Assembly (NCBI GenBank): GCA_900541495.1
Contig: UQKC01000059.1
Coordinates: 1-14,128, forward strand
Direction: 5' to 3'
Source: an uncultured Ruminococcus sp.
GTDB taxonomy: Bacteria > Bacillota > Clostridia > Oscillospirales > Ruminococcaceae
DNA length: 14,128 nucleotides
The notes under the pieces are model-generated. The model did no database searches. It was not told the DNA's origin and saw nothing but the letters and a program-made list of their open reading frames with translations. Of this stretch, positions 1-7,518 are shown piece by piece. Made by a program: the position numbers and the translations under genes. Every line of letters starts with the position of its first letter. Positions within the stretch are counted from its first letter, which is position 1.

Positions 1-127
1 TAAGTGAATTCGTGTCCGAACCTAAAACACCGTTCGTAAAAAAATCGTTGAAAAATGCGCTGAAATCATCAGCCGAGTACCGTCTGTCGTGTTCCTTCGA
101 CGCGAAAAATCCGTATTCGTTTGACAT
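1..127 (-). CDS. Baseplate/tail-tip protein, N-terminal fragment (cut by window edge)
   Basis: Only the first 42 codons are present; the gene continues past the low-coordinate edge. The ATG at 127-125 follows a GGAGG-like site at 134-139 on the minus strand, which overlaps the end of the upstream tail gene and supports this start. The fragment has the pattern FFASKEHDRRYSADDFSAFF followed by an N-G-V turn. As I recall the family, the pattern FF-S...DR-Y-A-D-F...F...NGV opens many Firmicutes phage baseplate-upper or receptor-binding-complex proteins located just after the Gp37-like gene. The position, directly after the tail hub gene, agrees. The function of the missing part (receptor binding, carbohydrate binding) cannot be seen. 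Coding itself is secure; the role is a family-pattern inference. Confidence 0.7.
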   Translation of the reverse strand, partial: MSNEYGFFASKEHDRRYSADDFSAFFNDFFTNGVLGSDTNSL

Positions 128-130
128 TTA

Positions 131-1216
131 TTATCCTCCAATCATTTGTTTCAAGCACTTAGTAGGCTCGCCGAAAGTAACATTTATGCTCAATCCGCCG
201 ACCGTAAAGCTCTCGGATATCTCCGTCATCCGCAAGTCCTCGGATATGCCGAAGCGTGAGCTGTAGACCGTCACAACGTCCCCAACATCGAAACGCTCTG
301 CGTAATCCGCATCAAGCCTTACAGCTGTTTCAACGCAGTCGGTAAACTCGGAGCAGTTGTTCTTGAAGTAGTCGGAAGCCCTTGCAGCCGTCTTTGCGCT
401 GTCAAGCACGGGGTACCATACTATATCGCCCTCTCCGTTAAGCTTGTAGTCATAAACTATAACGGGGTCAATCTGATATACACCTTCACGCCTGCTGTAG
501 CCCGTACCGCTACCGAACTCTCCCTTCCAGGACGCAACCGTGTCCGACTCACCTTCGGAGTAAATAAAAGCGCTGTTTATGCTGCCTTCCTCCGAATAGA
601 CGATGTCCATACTGCTTACATTGCTGTAAAGCTCCGAGAATACAACGGGGTCATTTTCGCTTTGGTTTATCGACCTGTCAGCACATTTTCTTGCGTATAT
701 GCGTATCTTGTTCTGCTCGCCGTGCTCGATCTCCGAGCGTATAAGCAGCATATTCTCACCGCATATCTTGCTTGAATAGTCACCAAGGTTCATATAAGTT
801 ATCGTTTCACGGTCAAGCTTTTCGCAGTCAACCGACTTGTCAACGTAAGTGCATTCAAAACGTCTGTCGGGATTTTTGACCGCTTCGCCGAGATTTTTGT
901 CAATGATCGTCATAAGCGTGTCCTTGTAAGAGCCGTCCGCAATAGCTCTGCTGTTGAGCATACCATCGAAAGAACAGCCCGATACGCTTATAACTCCCTT
1001 TGTTCCGCTTAAACTGCGGTGTGTGATAATGCCCGAGTATCTCCCCGGAATTTCGATTATTGCCTGCGGACGGATAAGCTTGATATTGTTTCCGTTTGCA
1101 GGAAATACCGCCGTGAATGTGTCATTGAGCGGAAAACGCTTCGTCCACATCAGCGACGTTACCTGATCCGTCACCCCGACAAGTTCAAGCGACTTGTTGT
1201 ACACATAGATATACAT
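131..1216 (-). CDS. Tail hub / tail-associated protein, siphovirus ReqiPepy6 Gp37-like family
   Basis: This 361-residue protein starts with MYIYVYNKSLELVGVTDQVT, a short beta-rich opening followed by 'SLMWTKRF...FTAVFPA', then a central region with 'ESDTVASWKGEFGSGTGYSRREG' split around residues 220-245, and a C-terminal 'DVGDVVTVYSSRFGI' element. This layout matches Gp37-like proteins of siphoviruses, which sit at the distal tail end in the place of Tal/gp27-type hub proteins and connect Dit to the baseplate. It lacks the long peptidase or lysozyme C-terminal extension that many Tal proteins carry, so no enzymatic role is visible. It starts 2 nt after the Dit stop codon with an AGAGGGG-like site, implying translation from the same message. 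Family assignment is from recognised sequence pattern and synteny, without a profile search. Confidence 0.75.
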   Translation of the reverse strand: MYIYVYNKSLELVGVTDQVTSLMWTKRFPLNDTFTAVFPANGNNIKLIRPQAIIEIPGRYSGIITHRSLSGTKGVISVSGCSFDGMLNSRAIADGSYKDTLMTIIDKNLGEAVKNPDRRFECTYVDKSVDCEKLDRETITYMNLGDYSSKICGENMLLIRSEIEHGEQNKIRIYARKCADRSINQSENDPVVFSELYSNVSSMDIVYSEEGSINSAFIYSEGESDTVASWKGEFGSGTGYSRREGVYQIDPVIVYDYKLNGEGDIVWYPVLDSAKTAARASDYFKNNCSEFTDCVETAVRLDADYAERFDVGDVVTVYSSRFGISEDLRMTEISESFTVGGLSINVTFGEPTKCLKQMIGG

Positions 1217-1218
1217 AA

Positions 1219-2067
1219 CTATACCCCTCTGTATCTTTCGTCTATTTTCAGCGTCACGTTCAGCATATCAAGACCGTTGCCTGTTTCTGCGGAAATACGG
1301 CAGCCGCCTCTGGGAACGGAAAAGAACGTTGACCCCCATATCAGCCTTGACATTATGTCCTTTTCCTCTGTGGAAGTTTTGCTTGAAAGCCTGATAGCCG
1401 TCCTGCGTGGGCGTGTGTCGATCGTGATTATATCGCCTGCGGAGAATTCACCCCTTAAAGCGATGTATTCGCTTGATTGTGCCTTTTTGATCTTTAGGCC
1501 ACTTACAGAACTGCCGACCTCTATCCGTATTATACAGCCTGCGTCGGTTTCACCGTCATTGTCAACAGCAGCGGACTTTCCTGCAGATATTTTTGCAAAT
1601 TCAAAGAGATCATCTTCGGGCAGTTCCCAATCGTCAAACTCCCACGCTCCCGAATCACCGCAGATAAGTACGGGTTCACCGTCCTTAATAAAATACGGGT
1701 CGCCGCAGAGCAACGAAACCTGCATAGTTCCCGGACTTGCCGTGAGTACAGCAGTAATGCTCTCAAAACGGCACTTTATGCTGCGATTTTCGCCGCTGTC
1801 GTAAATAAAGCCGAGCGTTCCCTCGCCATTGCCGTAAAAAATTTTGCCAAGCCGCAGTCGTGCCTCATCATAATCACAGCAGGGATAGAGCGTCAGCACG
1901 ATATTACGGGAGTTGATGCGTTCACCGATGTAGTCGGCACCGTCACCGAAAGCATTCTCATTCATCGTAACAGCGCAGGAAGGGTTCACACCGCTTACCT
2001 GCGTTACTTCAATGTTGCCCCAAAGGTCGAACCTGTTTCCGTCGGGATTTATATAGTAAATTCTCAT
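1219..2067 (-). CDS. Distal tail protein (Dit-like, siphovirus tail component)
   Basis: The 282-residue protein lies immediately after the tape measure and before the Gp37-like hub, the normal place for Dit. The N-terminal half (about residues 1-130) reads as a Dit-type barrel: it opens with MRIYYINPDGNRFDL, has a 'G(A/D)...YIGERINSRNIVLTL' segment, and closes with 'MQVSLLCGDPYF', the recurring 'dPyf' end of phage tail-component domains. The C-terminal half has a beta-rich 'GLKIKKA...GDIITIDTRPRR' region typical of the galectin-like part. Dit hexamers cap the tail tube and organise the baseplate. The ATG at 2067 is preceded by AAAGGAGGTAG at good spacing, and this Shine-Dalgarno overlaps the tape-measure stop codon, so the two are coupled. 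Confidence 0.85.
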   Translation of the reverse strand: MRIYYINPDGNRFDLWGNIEVTQVSGVNPSCAVTMNENAFGDGADYIGERINSRNIVLTLYPCCDYDEARLRLGKIFYGNGEGTLGFIYDSGENRSIKCRFESITAVLTASPGTMQVSLLCGDPYFIKDGEPVLICGDSGAWEFDDWELPEDDLFEFAKISAGKSAAVDNDGETDAGCIIRIEVGSSVSGLKIKKAQSSEYIALRGEFSAGDIITIDTRPRRTAIRLSSKTSTEEKDIMSRLIWGSTFFSVPRGGCRISAETGNGLDMLNVTLKIDERYRGV

Positions 2068-2070
2068 CGG

Positions 2071-5000
2071 CTACCTCCTTTCCGAAAGCTGCTGTGCAAC
2101 CTGTTCCAAGTATCTCTTTGTGTCGTAAGGACTAAGCTCCGTCGGACTGTAGTTGTTCTGCGTGATATTGTTTGTAGTGCCGCCGTTTTCCGCAAGCCTG
2201 CCAAGAGCTGCCGCCATTTCTTCCGATGCACCGCCGCCCATAGGTTCAGCCGCCATTCTTTCAAGGCTTCCCTTGCCGCCGAGCGCACGGAACACGTCCG
2301 CATCACCCGCCGAAAGAACTGCCTCGCCCCTGTGAAGCTTTGCAGGAAAATCATCTTCGGGAATATAGTCCGTGCCGAACAGAAAGCCGCGCTTTACGCC
2401 CGAACCGCCTCCGCCCATATTGTCACCCCCGCTTTCATCATCGGGAGTAAAGTCAACATTGTCGATCTTGTCTATCTCAATTCCAAGAACTCCCGTGAAA
2501 TCATTTATCTTGTCAATGATTCGGTTTATAAGCCCGATCGCAGCGTTGACGACGTCCTCTGCGATCTTCGGTATCATACCGAAAACATTCTTGAACTGGT
2601 CAACTATCGCAGTCCAAGCCTTCTCCCAGTTGCCCGAGAAAACTCCGACAATAAAATCAATAAGGTTCGTCAGCGTGTCAAGCAGGAAAGTGATAGTGTC
2701 CGAAAGGAAATCTATCAGCGGCATAACGGCTTCAATGGCTTCACCGAGTACACCGCCCAGAACTTCCGCAAGGAAAGTAATGATAGGCGAAAGCGCCTCA
2801 ATGAGCGGCGAGATAGTGCCAAGCAGCTGAACTATCGGCGGAAGAAGCTTCTCTATAAGCTCCAGCAACGGCTTCGCAAGCGTTTCAAGTACCTTTACCA
2901 ATGGCGGCAGAAGTGACTTTATGATATCCATAAGCGGCGGAAGCAGTGCATCAAGGATATCCGCCAGTACGGGCAGGACCTCGTTTATAACGTCCGTCAG
3001 CGGCTCTGCAAGCTCCGATATTATGTCCGCACAGGAGTTCAACAGCGTTTCTATAACGGGAAGAAGCTGTTCCACAAGCTCCGATACAGGGTCGATAAGG
3101 TCGAGCAGAATGTCCATAACGGGCGGCAGAACGTTCTCCACAAGTCCCTTGATAGGGTCAATGAGCCGCCGGACCTTTTCAAGATTCTCATCGGAGAAAA
3201 GCTCACCGATCTTGTCCTTTATGCTGTCGAAAACTTCAACACCGCTGTTTTTCAGCGTGTTCACAAGCTTGTTGAACTTCTCTGCGGTCGTGTCGGCTAC
3301 CTTGTCATAAGCCTCACCTACAACGTCACTGTCGGTGTTCATTGCGGAAAGGTTATTGTTGAATTTATCCGCATTTTCGCCCGTTACAGCAAGCGCCGCC
3401 TTGCCTGCCTCTGTCGAGCCGAACATATCCGAGATAGTCAGTCCCTTGTCCTGCGCATATTGGTCGAGCATTTCAAGGACTTCCTGATAGGTCTTTCCGT
3501 CAGCCATAAGGTCGGAGAATCCCTTGCCGTCACCCGAACCCTTTTTAGCCGCCGCAAGCTCGGCCTTCTGCGATTTTTTCAGCTCTGCAAGCTTTTCCTT
3601 GTTTGTTTTCTTGAAAGCATCAAGAGAAGCTTCGTTTATCTCTTTGATGTTGTCAAGAGCCTGTTGCTTTTCATCTTTGAGAGCCTTCAGCTTTTCGGAC
3701 TGTTCTTCCTTTAAAGCCTTTTTCTTCTCTTCCTGCTCTTCTTTGAGTGCTTCTTTTTTGGCTTTCTGCTCGGCAGTAAGAGCCTTTTTGTCCTCCTTGT
3801 ATTTCTCGTTTTCGGCTTTCTTTTTGTCTTCCTGTTCCTCTTTGAGCGCTTCTTTTTTATCGTCATACTCTTTTTTGAGGTTTTCTTTCTTGTCCTTTAA
3901 ATCCTCGATCTGAGCCTTTCGCTCATCTTCACGCTTCTTTCGGGCGAGCTTGGCTTCAAAGTCCGCAACTTCCTTTTCAGCCGCTTTGCGCTCCTCGGGG
4001 TCAGTTGCCTTGCTTGCTTTATCCTTTAAGCTTTTGAGCTTTTCAGCGTTTTCGGCTGTCTCTGCCGCTTTCTGCTCCGCTTCGGTCTTTTTGTTGAGCG
4101 CATCTATCTCCGCTTCCACAGCCTTGATAGCATTGTACTTTTGTTCATCGTTGAGTTTCAGCTTCTCTGTGTACTCATCGTCAATAAGTTCAAGCTTCTG
4201 ATCATGAGCCTTTTCGAGAGCGTCCATCTCAGCTTCGAGCGATTTGTCAAGATCGTTGGCTTCCTTTTCCTTCGTCTTTTCAAACTCGTCAAGCTCCTTA
4301 TCGAGATTTTTGGATAGCTTGTCTATACGGTCGTCATAAGAATCGGAAAGAGCGTCCTTCTGCTTTTCAAGCGACTTGCTGTATGCCTTTTCCTGCGCAG
4401 AATAAGCGTCCTGCGTTGCCGAGTATTCCTTGTCGAAGCCCTCCTGCATAGCCGATAGCTGTTCTTCCGTCGCCGCAGGAACGGTCGCCGTAAGCTGACG
4501 GATCGCAAGGTCAGCCTTTGAACCCGTCTGTCCGAGTTCGTTGAACAAAGCATTTAGCTGTGTGGTCGCCTGAGCCGCAGGAGTACCTGCCGCCGTCATC
4601 GTAGCCAAAGCCGCACCGACCTGGTCGAACTCTACCCCAAGAGCCGCCGCTGTCGGAGTTACGTTCGCAAGGCATGAGCCAAGTTCGCCAACGGTAGTAA
4701 TACCGTTGTTCTGCGTCTGCATGAGTATCTTATGCACCTTGTCGGTGTCCTCGATGCTCATGTTGTAAGCATTCATTATCTTCGCAGTTGTGGTAACAGC
4801 CGTGTCGATGTCGGTGAAACCTGCCTTTGCAAGCTTTGCATTCTTTTCGAGGTAATCGGAAGCCTTGTCAATACTCTCCGCTGTGCCGTCAAATGATACA
4901 GCACTCGCCGATAAAGCGTTGTAAAGCGTGTTTCCGAGCGCATCAGCCGCAATGCCCGTCTTGTCGGAAAGGTCGAGCATACTTGCGCTGATAGCGTCCA

Positions 5001-5556
5001 TGCTATTTGCATTGGTATCAATAAGCGTTGAAGCCCCTGCCATAGCGGTTTCAAACTGCGTTCCGAAAGAAACGACCGCCGTTCCTGCTGCGACCATAGC
5101 TGCACCGATAGCCGCCGCCGAAGCTTTCAGAACGGAAGCAAGTTTCTCGGAGCTTTCGGTTACTTTTTTGTTGCTCTTATCGACCTCTTCGTTGCTCTGA
5201 GAGCGACTTTTGTTGCTCTTGTCAACTTCTTCGTTGCCCTTGCTTACCTCATCACTGCTCTTTTTGTGCTTTTGGTTGCTTTTTTCAACTTCATCGTTGC
5301 TTTTTGTCACCTTTTCGGTCGAAGCGGCAACCTGTTCGGAACTGCTCTTTACCTTTGTTTGGCTCTGAACAATGCTGTCCGAACCGCTTTTTACCTTTTG
5401 AGCGGCACTTTCACCCGCAGTTCCGATTTTGTCAAGGTCAGACTGTATCGACTGTGAAGAAGTTTTCGCAGTCTTTTCAACCTTGGAAAGCTCCGATTCA
5501 AGCGCACTTGTATCAGCCTTTACTTCAAATATGACCTGTCCGTCAGCTTCTGCCAT
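2071..5556 (-). CDS. Tail tape measure protein with inserted charged coiled coil and three repeat zones
   Basis: This 1161-residue protein sets tail length and is ejected with the DNA. Visible parts in order: residues 1-55, N-terminal helix; 55-140, a heptad repeat; 139-166, an Ala-rich hydrophobic segment; about 165-350, the first half of the conserved phage tape-measure domain (...LSDKTGIAADALGN... to ...LNALFNELGQTG); about 358-675, a very charged K/E/D coiled coil; 678-790, the second half of the conserved domain (FSDLMADGKTYQEVLEMLDQ, MFGSTEAGKAALAV); 800-925, proline-punctuated hydrophobic helices; and a C-terminus with GTDYIPEDDFPAKLHRGEAV, a common tape-measure ending. Using the usual 0.15 nm per residue, the tail would be near 170 nm, though insertions may break the rule. 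The start overlaps the upstream chaperone gene by 14 nt, with a weak AAAGGGCGG-like site. Identity is certain. Confidence 0.95.
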   Translation of the reverse strand: MAEADGQVIFEVKADTSALESELSKVEKTAKTSSQSIQSDLDKIGTAGESAAQKVKSGSDSIVQSQTKVKSSSEQVAASTEKVTKSNDEVEKSNQKHKKSSDEVSKGNEEVDKSNKSRSQSNEEVDKSNKKVTESSEKLASVLKASAAAIGAAMVAAGTAVVSFGTQFETAMAGASTLIDTNANSMDAISASMLDLSDKTGIAADALGNTLYNALSASAVSFDGTAESIDKASDYLEKNAKLAKAGFTDIDTAVTTTAKIMNAYNMSIEDTDKVHKILMQTQNNGITTVGELGSCLANVTPTAAALGVEFDQVGAALATMTAAGTPAAQATTQLNALFNELGQTGSKADLAIRQLTATVPAATEEQLSAMQEGFDKEYSATQDAYSAQEKAYSKSLEKQKDALSDSYDDRIDKLSKNLDKELDEFEKTKEKEANDLDKSLEAEMDALEKAHDQKLELIDDEYTEKLKLNDEQKYNAIKAVEAEIDALNKKTEAEQKAAETAENAEKLKSLKDKASKATDPEERKAAEKEVADFEAKLARKKREDERKAQIEDLKDKKENLKKEYDDKKEALKEEQEDKKKAENEKYKEDKKALTAEQKAKKEALKEEQEEKKKALKEEQSEKLKALKDEKQQALDNIKEINEASLDAFKKTNKEKLAELKKSQKAELAAAKKGSGDGKGFSDLMADGKTYQEVLEMLDQYAQDKGLTISDMFGSTEAGKAALAVTGENADKFNNNLSAMNTDSDVVGEAYDKVADTTAEKFNKLVNTLKNSGVEVFDSIKDKIGELFSDENLEKVRRLIDPIKGLVENVLPPVMDILLDLIDPVSELVEQLLPVIETLLNSCADIISELAEPLTDVINEVLPVLADILDALLPPLMDIIKSLLPPLVKVLETLAKPLLELIEKLLPPIVQLLGTISPLIEALSPIITFLAEVLGGVLGEAIEAVMPLIDFLSDTITFLLDTLTNLIDFIVGVFSGNWEKAWTAIVDQFKNVFGMIPKIAEDVVNAAIGLINRIIDKINDFTGVLGIEIDKIDNVDFTPDDESGGDNMGGGGSGVKRGFLFGTDYIPEDDFPAKLHRGEAVLSAGDADVFRALGGKGSLERMAAEPMGGGASEEMAAALGRLAENGGTTNNITQNNYSPTELSPYDTKRYLEQVAQQLSERR
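2785..3156 (-). repeat. Proline-punctuated ~11-residue hydrophobic repeat in tape measure
   Basis: Prolines fall at 801, 811/812, 823, 833, then 852, 862, 873/874, 884/885, 896, 906/907, 917 and 924, i.e. about one per 11 residues. Each is followed by Leu/Ile/Val-rich helix (for example LLPPLMDIIK, SLLPPLVKVL, KLLPPIVQLL). The first block and second block are separated by a 19-residue step with no proline. The pattern is regular enough to be a diverged tandem repeat. Confidence 0.8.
3655..3849 (-). repeat. 33-bp / 11-residue hendecad repeat in tape measure coiled coil
   Basis: Within the charged insert, an Ala-Leu (or Ala-Glu) pair recurs at exactly 11-residue steps: A570, A581, A592, A603, A614, A625. 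Units resemble KEALKEEQEEK and KKALKEEQSEK. Hendecads produce near-straight helical bundles, so this zone likely forms a long rod. The DNA shows matching 33-nt near-repeats such as 'cttctttgagtgcttctttt' variants. Confidence 0.85.
5137..5394 (-). repeat. 21-bp / 7-residue tandem repeat in tape measure N-terminus
   Basis: Residues 55-140 form strict heptads with one aliphatic residue per turn: V55, I62, V69, V76, V83, V90, (H97), V104, V111, (R118), V125, V132, L139. Core units read KSNDEVE, KSNQKHK, KSSDEVS, KGNEEVD, KSNKSRS, QSNEEVD, KSNKKVT, ESSEKLA. The DNA repeats at 21 nt: on the plus strand 'gttgct' or a close variant recurs at 5170, 5191, 5212, 5233, 5254 (degenerate), 5275 and 5296. 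Confidence 0.9.
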
Positions 5557-6163
5557 TGATAACCACCGCCCTTTGCTTTAATGTTTCCGCAAGTCCTGCC
5601 AAATCGGAATTGAAGCTGTTTTTCTTCTGTGAAGCTGTCCGTTTGAGAGCGTAGAACTTTTTCAGTTCAATAATAGACTGTATCTCCTCACGGTTGTATT
5701 TCGTGGGCGCAGGTATCTTCCTTGCCCTTATCGAAATGACCTCACGCATTTTTGTTTTCTCCGATAACCCCTTGAAAAGCGCAATAAAATCACACCATAA
5801 CAGCCGACCGCATTCCTTTTTCAGATCTATCCCATAATCCATAAAAAACGATGAAAAAATGTACTCTGCATCCTGCCCAAAGTCGAAAAGCGGCTCGCTT
5901 TCTCCCTCGGAGTCGTCATTTTCGCCGTTTATGTATTCGCTGAATATTTTCAGCAGCAGTTCAAAGCATTCATCGCTTCCGAGTCGCTCGCAGCCTTTGC
6001 AAAGCATAAAAAGAGCTGTCCTTACACCGTCAGCCGTGCTTAACGTTTCATCGGAAACGAGCTGCCTTGCTTCAATAACACGGTCAAAATACAGCGTCAG
6101 ACGGTACTTTCTGCCCTTGTAAAGCACATATTCATCGTTTGGCTCCGTTATCGTAAATTTCAT
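5543..6163 (-). CDS. Tail assembly chaperone, phage Gp15 family
   Basis: The 206-residue protein opens MKFTITEPNDEYVLYKGRKY and continues with a helical region (YFDRVIEARQLV) typical of the bacteriophage Gp15 family, which sits just before the tape measure in A118-like phages. Such proteins are the second of a pair of tail assembly chaperones that bind tape measure and recruit tail-tube subunits. The C-terminal part is Lys/Arg-rich and helical (REEIQSIIELKKFYALKRTA). The ATG overlaps the stop of the preceding chaperone in an ATGA arrangement, so it is read by re-initiation. I saw no convincing slippery heptamer for a lambda G/GT-style frameshift at the junction. It overlaps the tape-measure start by 14 nt, linking all three products. 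Confidence 0.8.
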   Translation of the reverse strand: MKFTITEPNDEYVLYKGRKYRLTLYFDRVIEARQLVSDETLSTADGVRTALFMLCKGCERLGSDECFELLLKIFSEYINGENDDSEGESEPLFDFGQDAEYIFSSFFMDYGIDLKKECGRLLWCDFIALFKGLSEKTKMREVISIRARKIPAPTKYNREEIQSIIELKKFYALKRTASQKKNSFNSDLAGLAETLKQRAVVINGRS

Positions 6164-6588
6164 AATAAACCGATCTTGCGGCGTTCTCTGCGGCTGAATT
6201 TGTAGTTGTTTGCAAGCTGCTTTTTCTTGGCGTCAACAGCCTGCTGTACCGCAGGAGCGGCAACATCGGTTATGAACGGCATAAGCTCTGATACCATTTC
6301 AATATAGTTGTCCTTGTAAAACTCCAGTATTTCAAGCGTGTTTTCCTCGCCGAAAACAACCTTGAACATCTCAACAGCCGCATTGCCGAAAGCGGCATAG
6401 CGGTCAGCAGCTTCACTCTTTTCCACTTCGTTCTGCGCACGGATAATTCCGTTCTGAGCCGCATTGAATTCACGGGCAAGTCTGTCAGCGTTAAATTCAA
6501 CGTGCAGAACCTTTACAACCTCGTTATCCTTGTTTATAAGCTCAATGTTCTCGGTAAGGACCGCCGAGCGTCTTGCCTGATATGCCAT
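6160..6588 (-). CDS. Tail assembly chaperone, first of pair
   Basis: This 142-residue protein lies between the major tail protein and the Gp15-like chaperone. It is mostly helical and charged, with an N-terminal strand pair (IELINKDNEVVKVLHVEFNA) followed by 'DRLAREFNAAQNGIIRAQNEV' and 'FKVVFGEENTLEILEFYKDN', the compact helical layout seen in siphovirus tail-assembly chaperones. The N-terminal bait-like strand and the mid-protein 'FGEENTLEILEFY' element are the most characteristic parts. Start at 6588 has an AAAGGA site. A strong hairpin terminator precedes it, so its level should be lower than that of the major tail protein, which suits a catalytic, non-virion role. Confidence 0.75.
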   Translation of the reverse strand: MAYQARRSAVLTENIELINKDNEVVKVLHVEFNADRLAREFNAAQNGIIRAQNEVEKSEAADRYAAFGNAAVEMFKVVFGEENTLEILEFYKDNYIEMVSELMPFITDVAAPAVQQAVDAKKKQLANNYKFSRRERRKIGLL

Positions 6589-6603
6589 AGAATCAATCCT
6601 TTC

Positions 6604-6648
6604 AAATAAAAGAACGGCATCAAGGAATTATCTTCCTTAACACCGTTC
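6604..6648 (-). terminator. Intrinsic terminator after major tail protein
   Basis: On the minus strand GAACGGTGTTAAGG pairs with CCTTGATGCCGTTC (11 Watson-Crick and three G-U pairs, plus two A-T pairs at the loop), followed by TTTTATTT. It lies in the 84-nt gap between the major tail gene and the first chaperone. It most likely allows partial read-through, so that tail-tube subunit is made in excess over the downstream chaperones and tape measure. Confidence 0.85.
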
Positions 6649-6672
6649 CCGATTACCGGTTATTACTTATTT

Positions 6673-7140
6673 TCAAGTGTTTGCAGGAGTGTATGTCGGC
6701 TTGCCATTGAAGTGTATCTCCACGGTTACAGCGTCCGCACCCTGCGATGCACCGCCGCCCTCTGTGATCTTCGCAAGCGTGATGCCGCCGCTGACCTTTC
6801 CGCCGTCGGGATAGATGATCTCGAATGTGGTCTTTCGGGCATCGCCCCAGTTGTTCTTGACCGCATCGGAGAAGATGTAGTCCTGCGCAGCGTCACCGTG
6901 CTTTCTTACGCCCGAAAGCGTTACGGTGAGCTGACCGCCCGTGACTTCGGTCGAACCCCAACCGCCGTCGCCAAGGAACGAACCCTGATAAAGCACTTCA
7001 TTAAGGCTCTTGCCGATGTTGTCGAAGCCGTCCGAAACGACCGCCATTGTAGGAGAAGGTCCTTTCGGAGTGGTGTTGATCTTCAGCGCATAGTCATAGT
7101 TTATTGCAAGCGTTGTTACTTTGTTTTCTGTGTCACTCAT
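6673..7140 (-). CDS. Major tail (tube) protein
   Basis: The 155-residue protein is compact and beta-rich: LAINYDYALKINTTPKG near the start, then 'GGWGSTEVTGGQLTVTLSGVRKHGDAAQDYIF', 'TTFEIIYPDGGKVSGGITLAKI' and 'DAVTVEIHFNGKPTYTP'. The 'G..LTVTLSG.R..GD.AQDY' pattern is characteristic of A118-like major tail proteins, which stack as rings to form the non-contractile tube. Size is typical for this group (about 130-200 residues). The gene follows the tail terminator gene by only 6 nt with an AAAGGA site, and it is followed by a strong hairpin terminator, as expected for a very abundant structural protein. No extra Ig-like domain is present, unlike the capsid gene. Confidence 0.85.
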   Translation of the reverse strand: MSDTENKVTTLAINYDYALKINTTPKGPSPTMAVVSDGFDNIGKSLNEVLYQGSFLGDGGWGSTEVTGGQLTVTLSGVRKHGDAAQDYIFSDAVKNNWGDARKTTFEIIYPDGGKVSGGITLAKITEGGGASQGADAVTVEIHFNGKPTYTPANT

Positions 7141-7146
7141 ATTTCA

Positions 7147-7518
7147 TTATCCTTTCATTATGTAGTGTACATCAATGATACATGACCACACATAGAAGCC
7201 GCCGTCCTCTTTGCAGACGAACGTCGGAGCGGTCGAAGCATTGATGCACCGAATTATAAACCTGCCGTTTGTGTGCTTTCGCTTTGCTGTCAGATCATTG
7301 CAGAGCCTGTACAGCCGGTCTGTAAGCTCCTGCTGGTCTTTGCTCTTGCCGAGGAATAGCACGGACATAGTGTTTTCCTTTGCACCGTCGAAAAAGATGT
7401 TATCCTCTTTGCCCGGTGCGATCTGTGCCGCATAGCCGCTGCCTTTTGGCAGCATTGCCGTGAATTTTAACCCCGTGAGGGATTTTATATACTCAAAAAG
7501 TTCAAGCTGCGGTGTCAT
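7147..7518 (-). CDS. Tail terminator / minor capsid protein family 3
   Basis: This 123-residue protein has the alpha-beta layout of tail terminators: an N-terminal helix (LELFEYIKSLTG), a strand plus 'MLPKGSGYAAQIAPGKED' loop, a 'MSVLFLGKSKDQQELTDRLYRL' strand-helix, and a C-terminal strand pair ending in 'VWSCIIDVHYI'. The position between the neck genes and the major tail protein, and the family sequence, fit the minor capsid 3 type, which acts at the head-tail joint and stops tail-tube growth. The start overlaps the preceding gene by 4 nt (ATGA). Assignment is by pattern and order; the exact structural role is inferred from siphovirus synteny. Confidence 0.75.
   Translation of the reverse strand: MTPQLELFEYIKSLTGLKFTAMLPKGSGYAAQIAPGKEDNIFFDGAKENTMSVLFLGKSKDQQELTDRLYRLCNDLTAKRKHTNGRFIIRCINASTAPTFVCKEDGGFYVWSCIIDVHYIMKG

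Noticed and set aside
1019..1804. 261-residue plus-strand open frame opposite two tail genes
   Set aside because: It lies antisense to well-recognised tail genes, has no family resemblance and shows composition expected of a shadow frame.
2064..2354. 96-residue minus-strand frame overlapping the tape measure end
   Set aside because: It is out of frame within the conserved tape-measure C-terminus, lacks a ribosome binding site and looks like a shadow.
5137..5394. Regularly spaced repeats that could suggest a CRISPR array
   Set aside because: The 21-nt period has no unique spacers and encodes a continuous heptad repeat in the tape measure.
6150..6180. Possible programmed -1 frameshift joining the two tail chaperones, as in lambda G/GT
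   Set aside because: No X-XXY-YYZ slippery heptamer is visible near the junction, and the second gene has its own ATG in an ATGA overlap, so re-initiation explains it.
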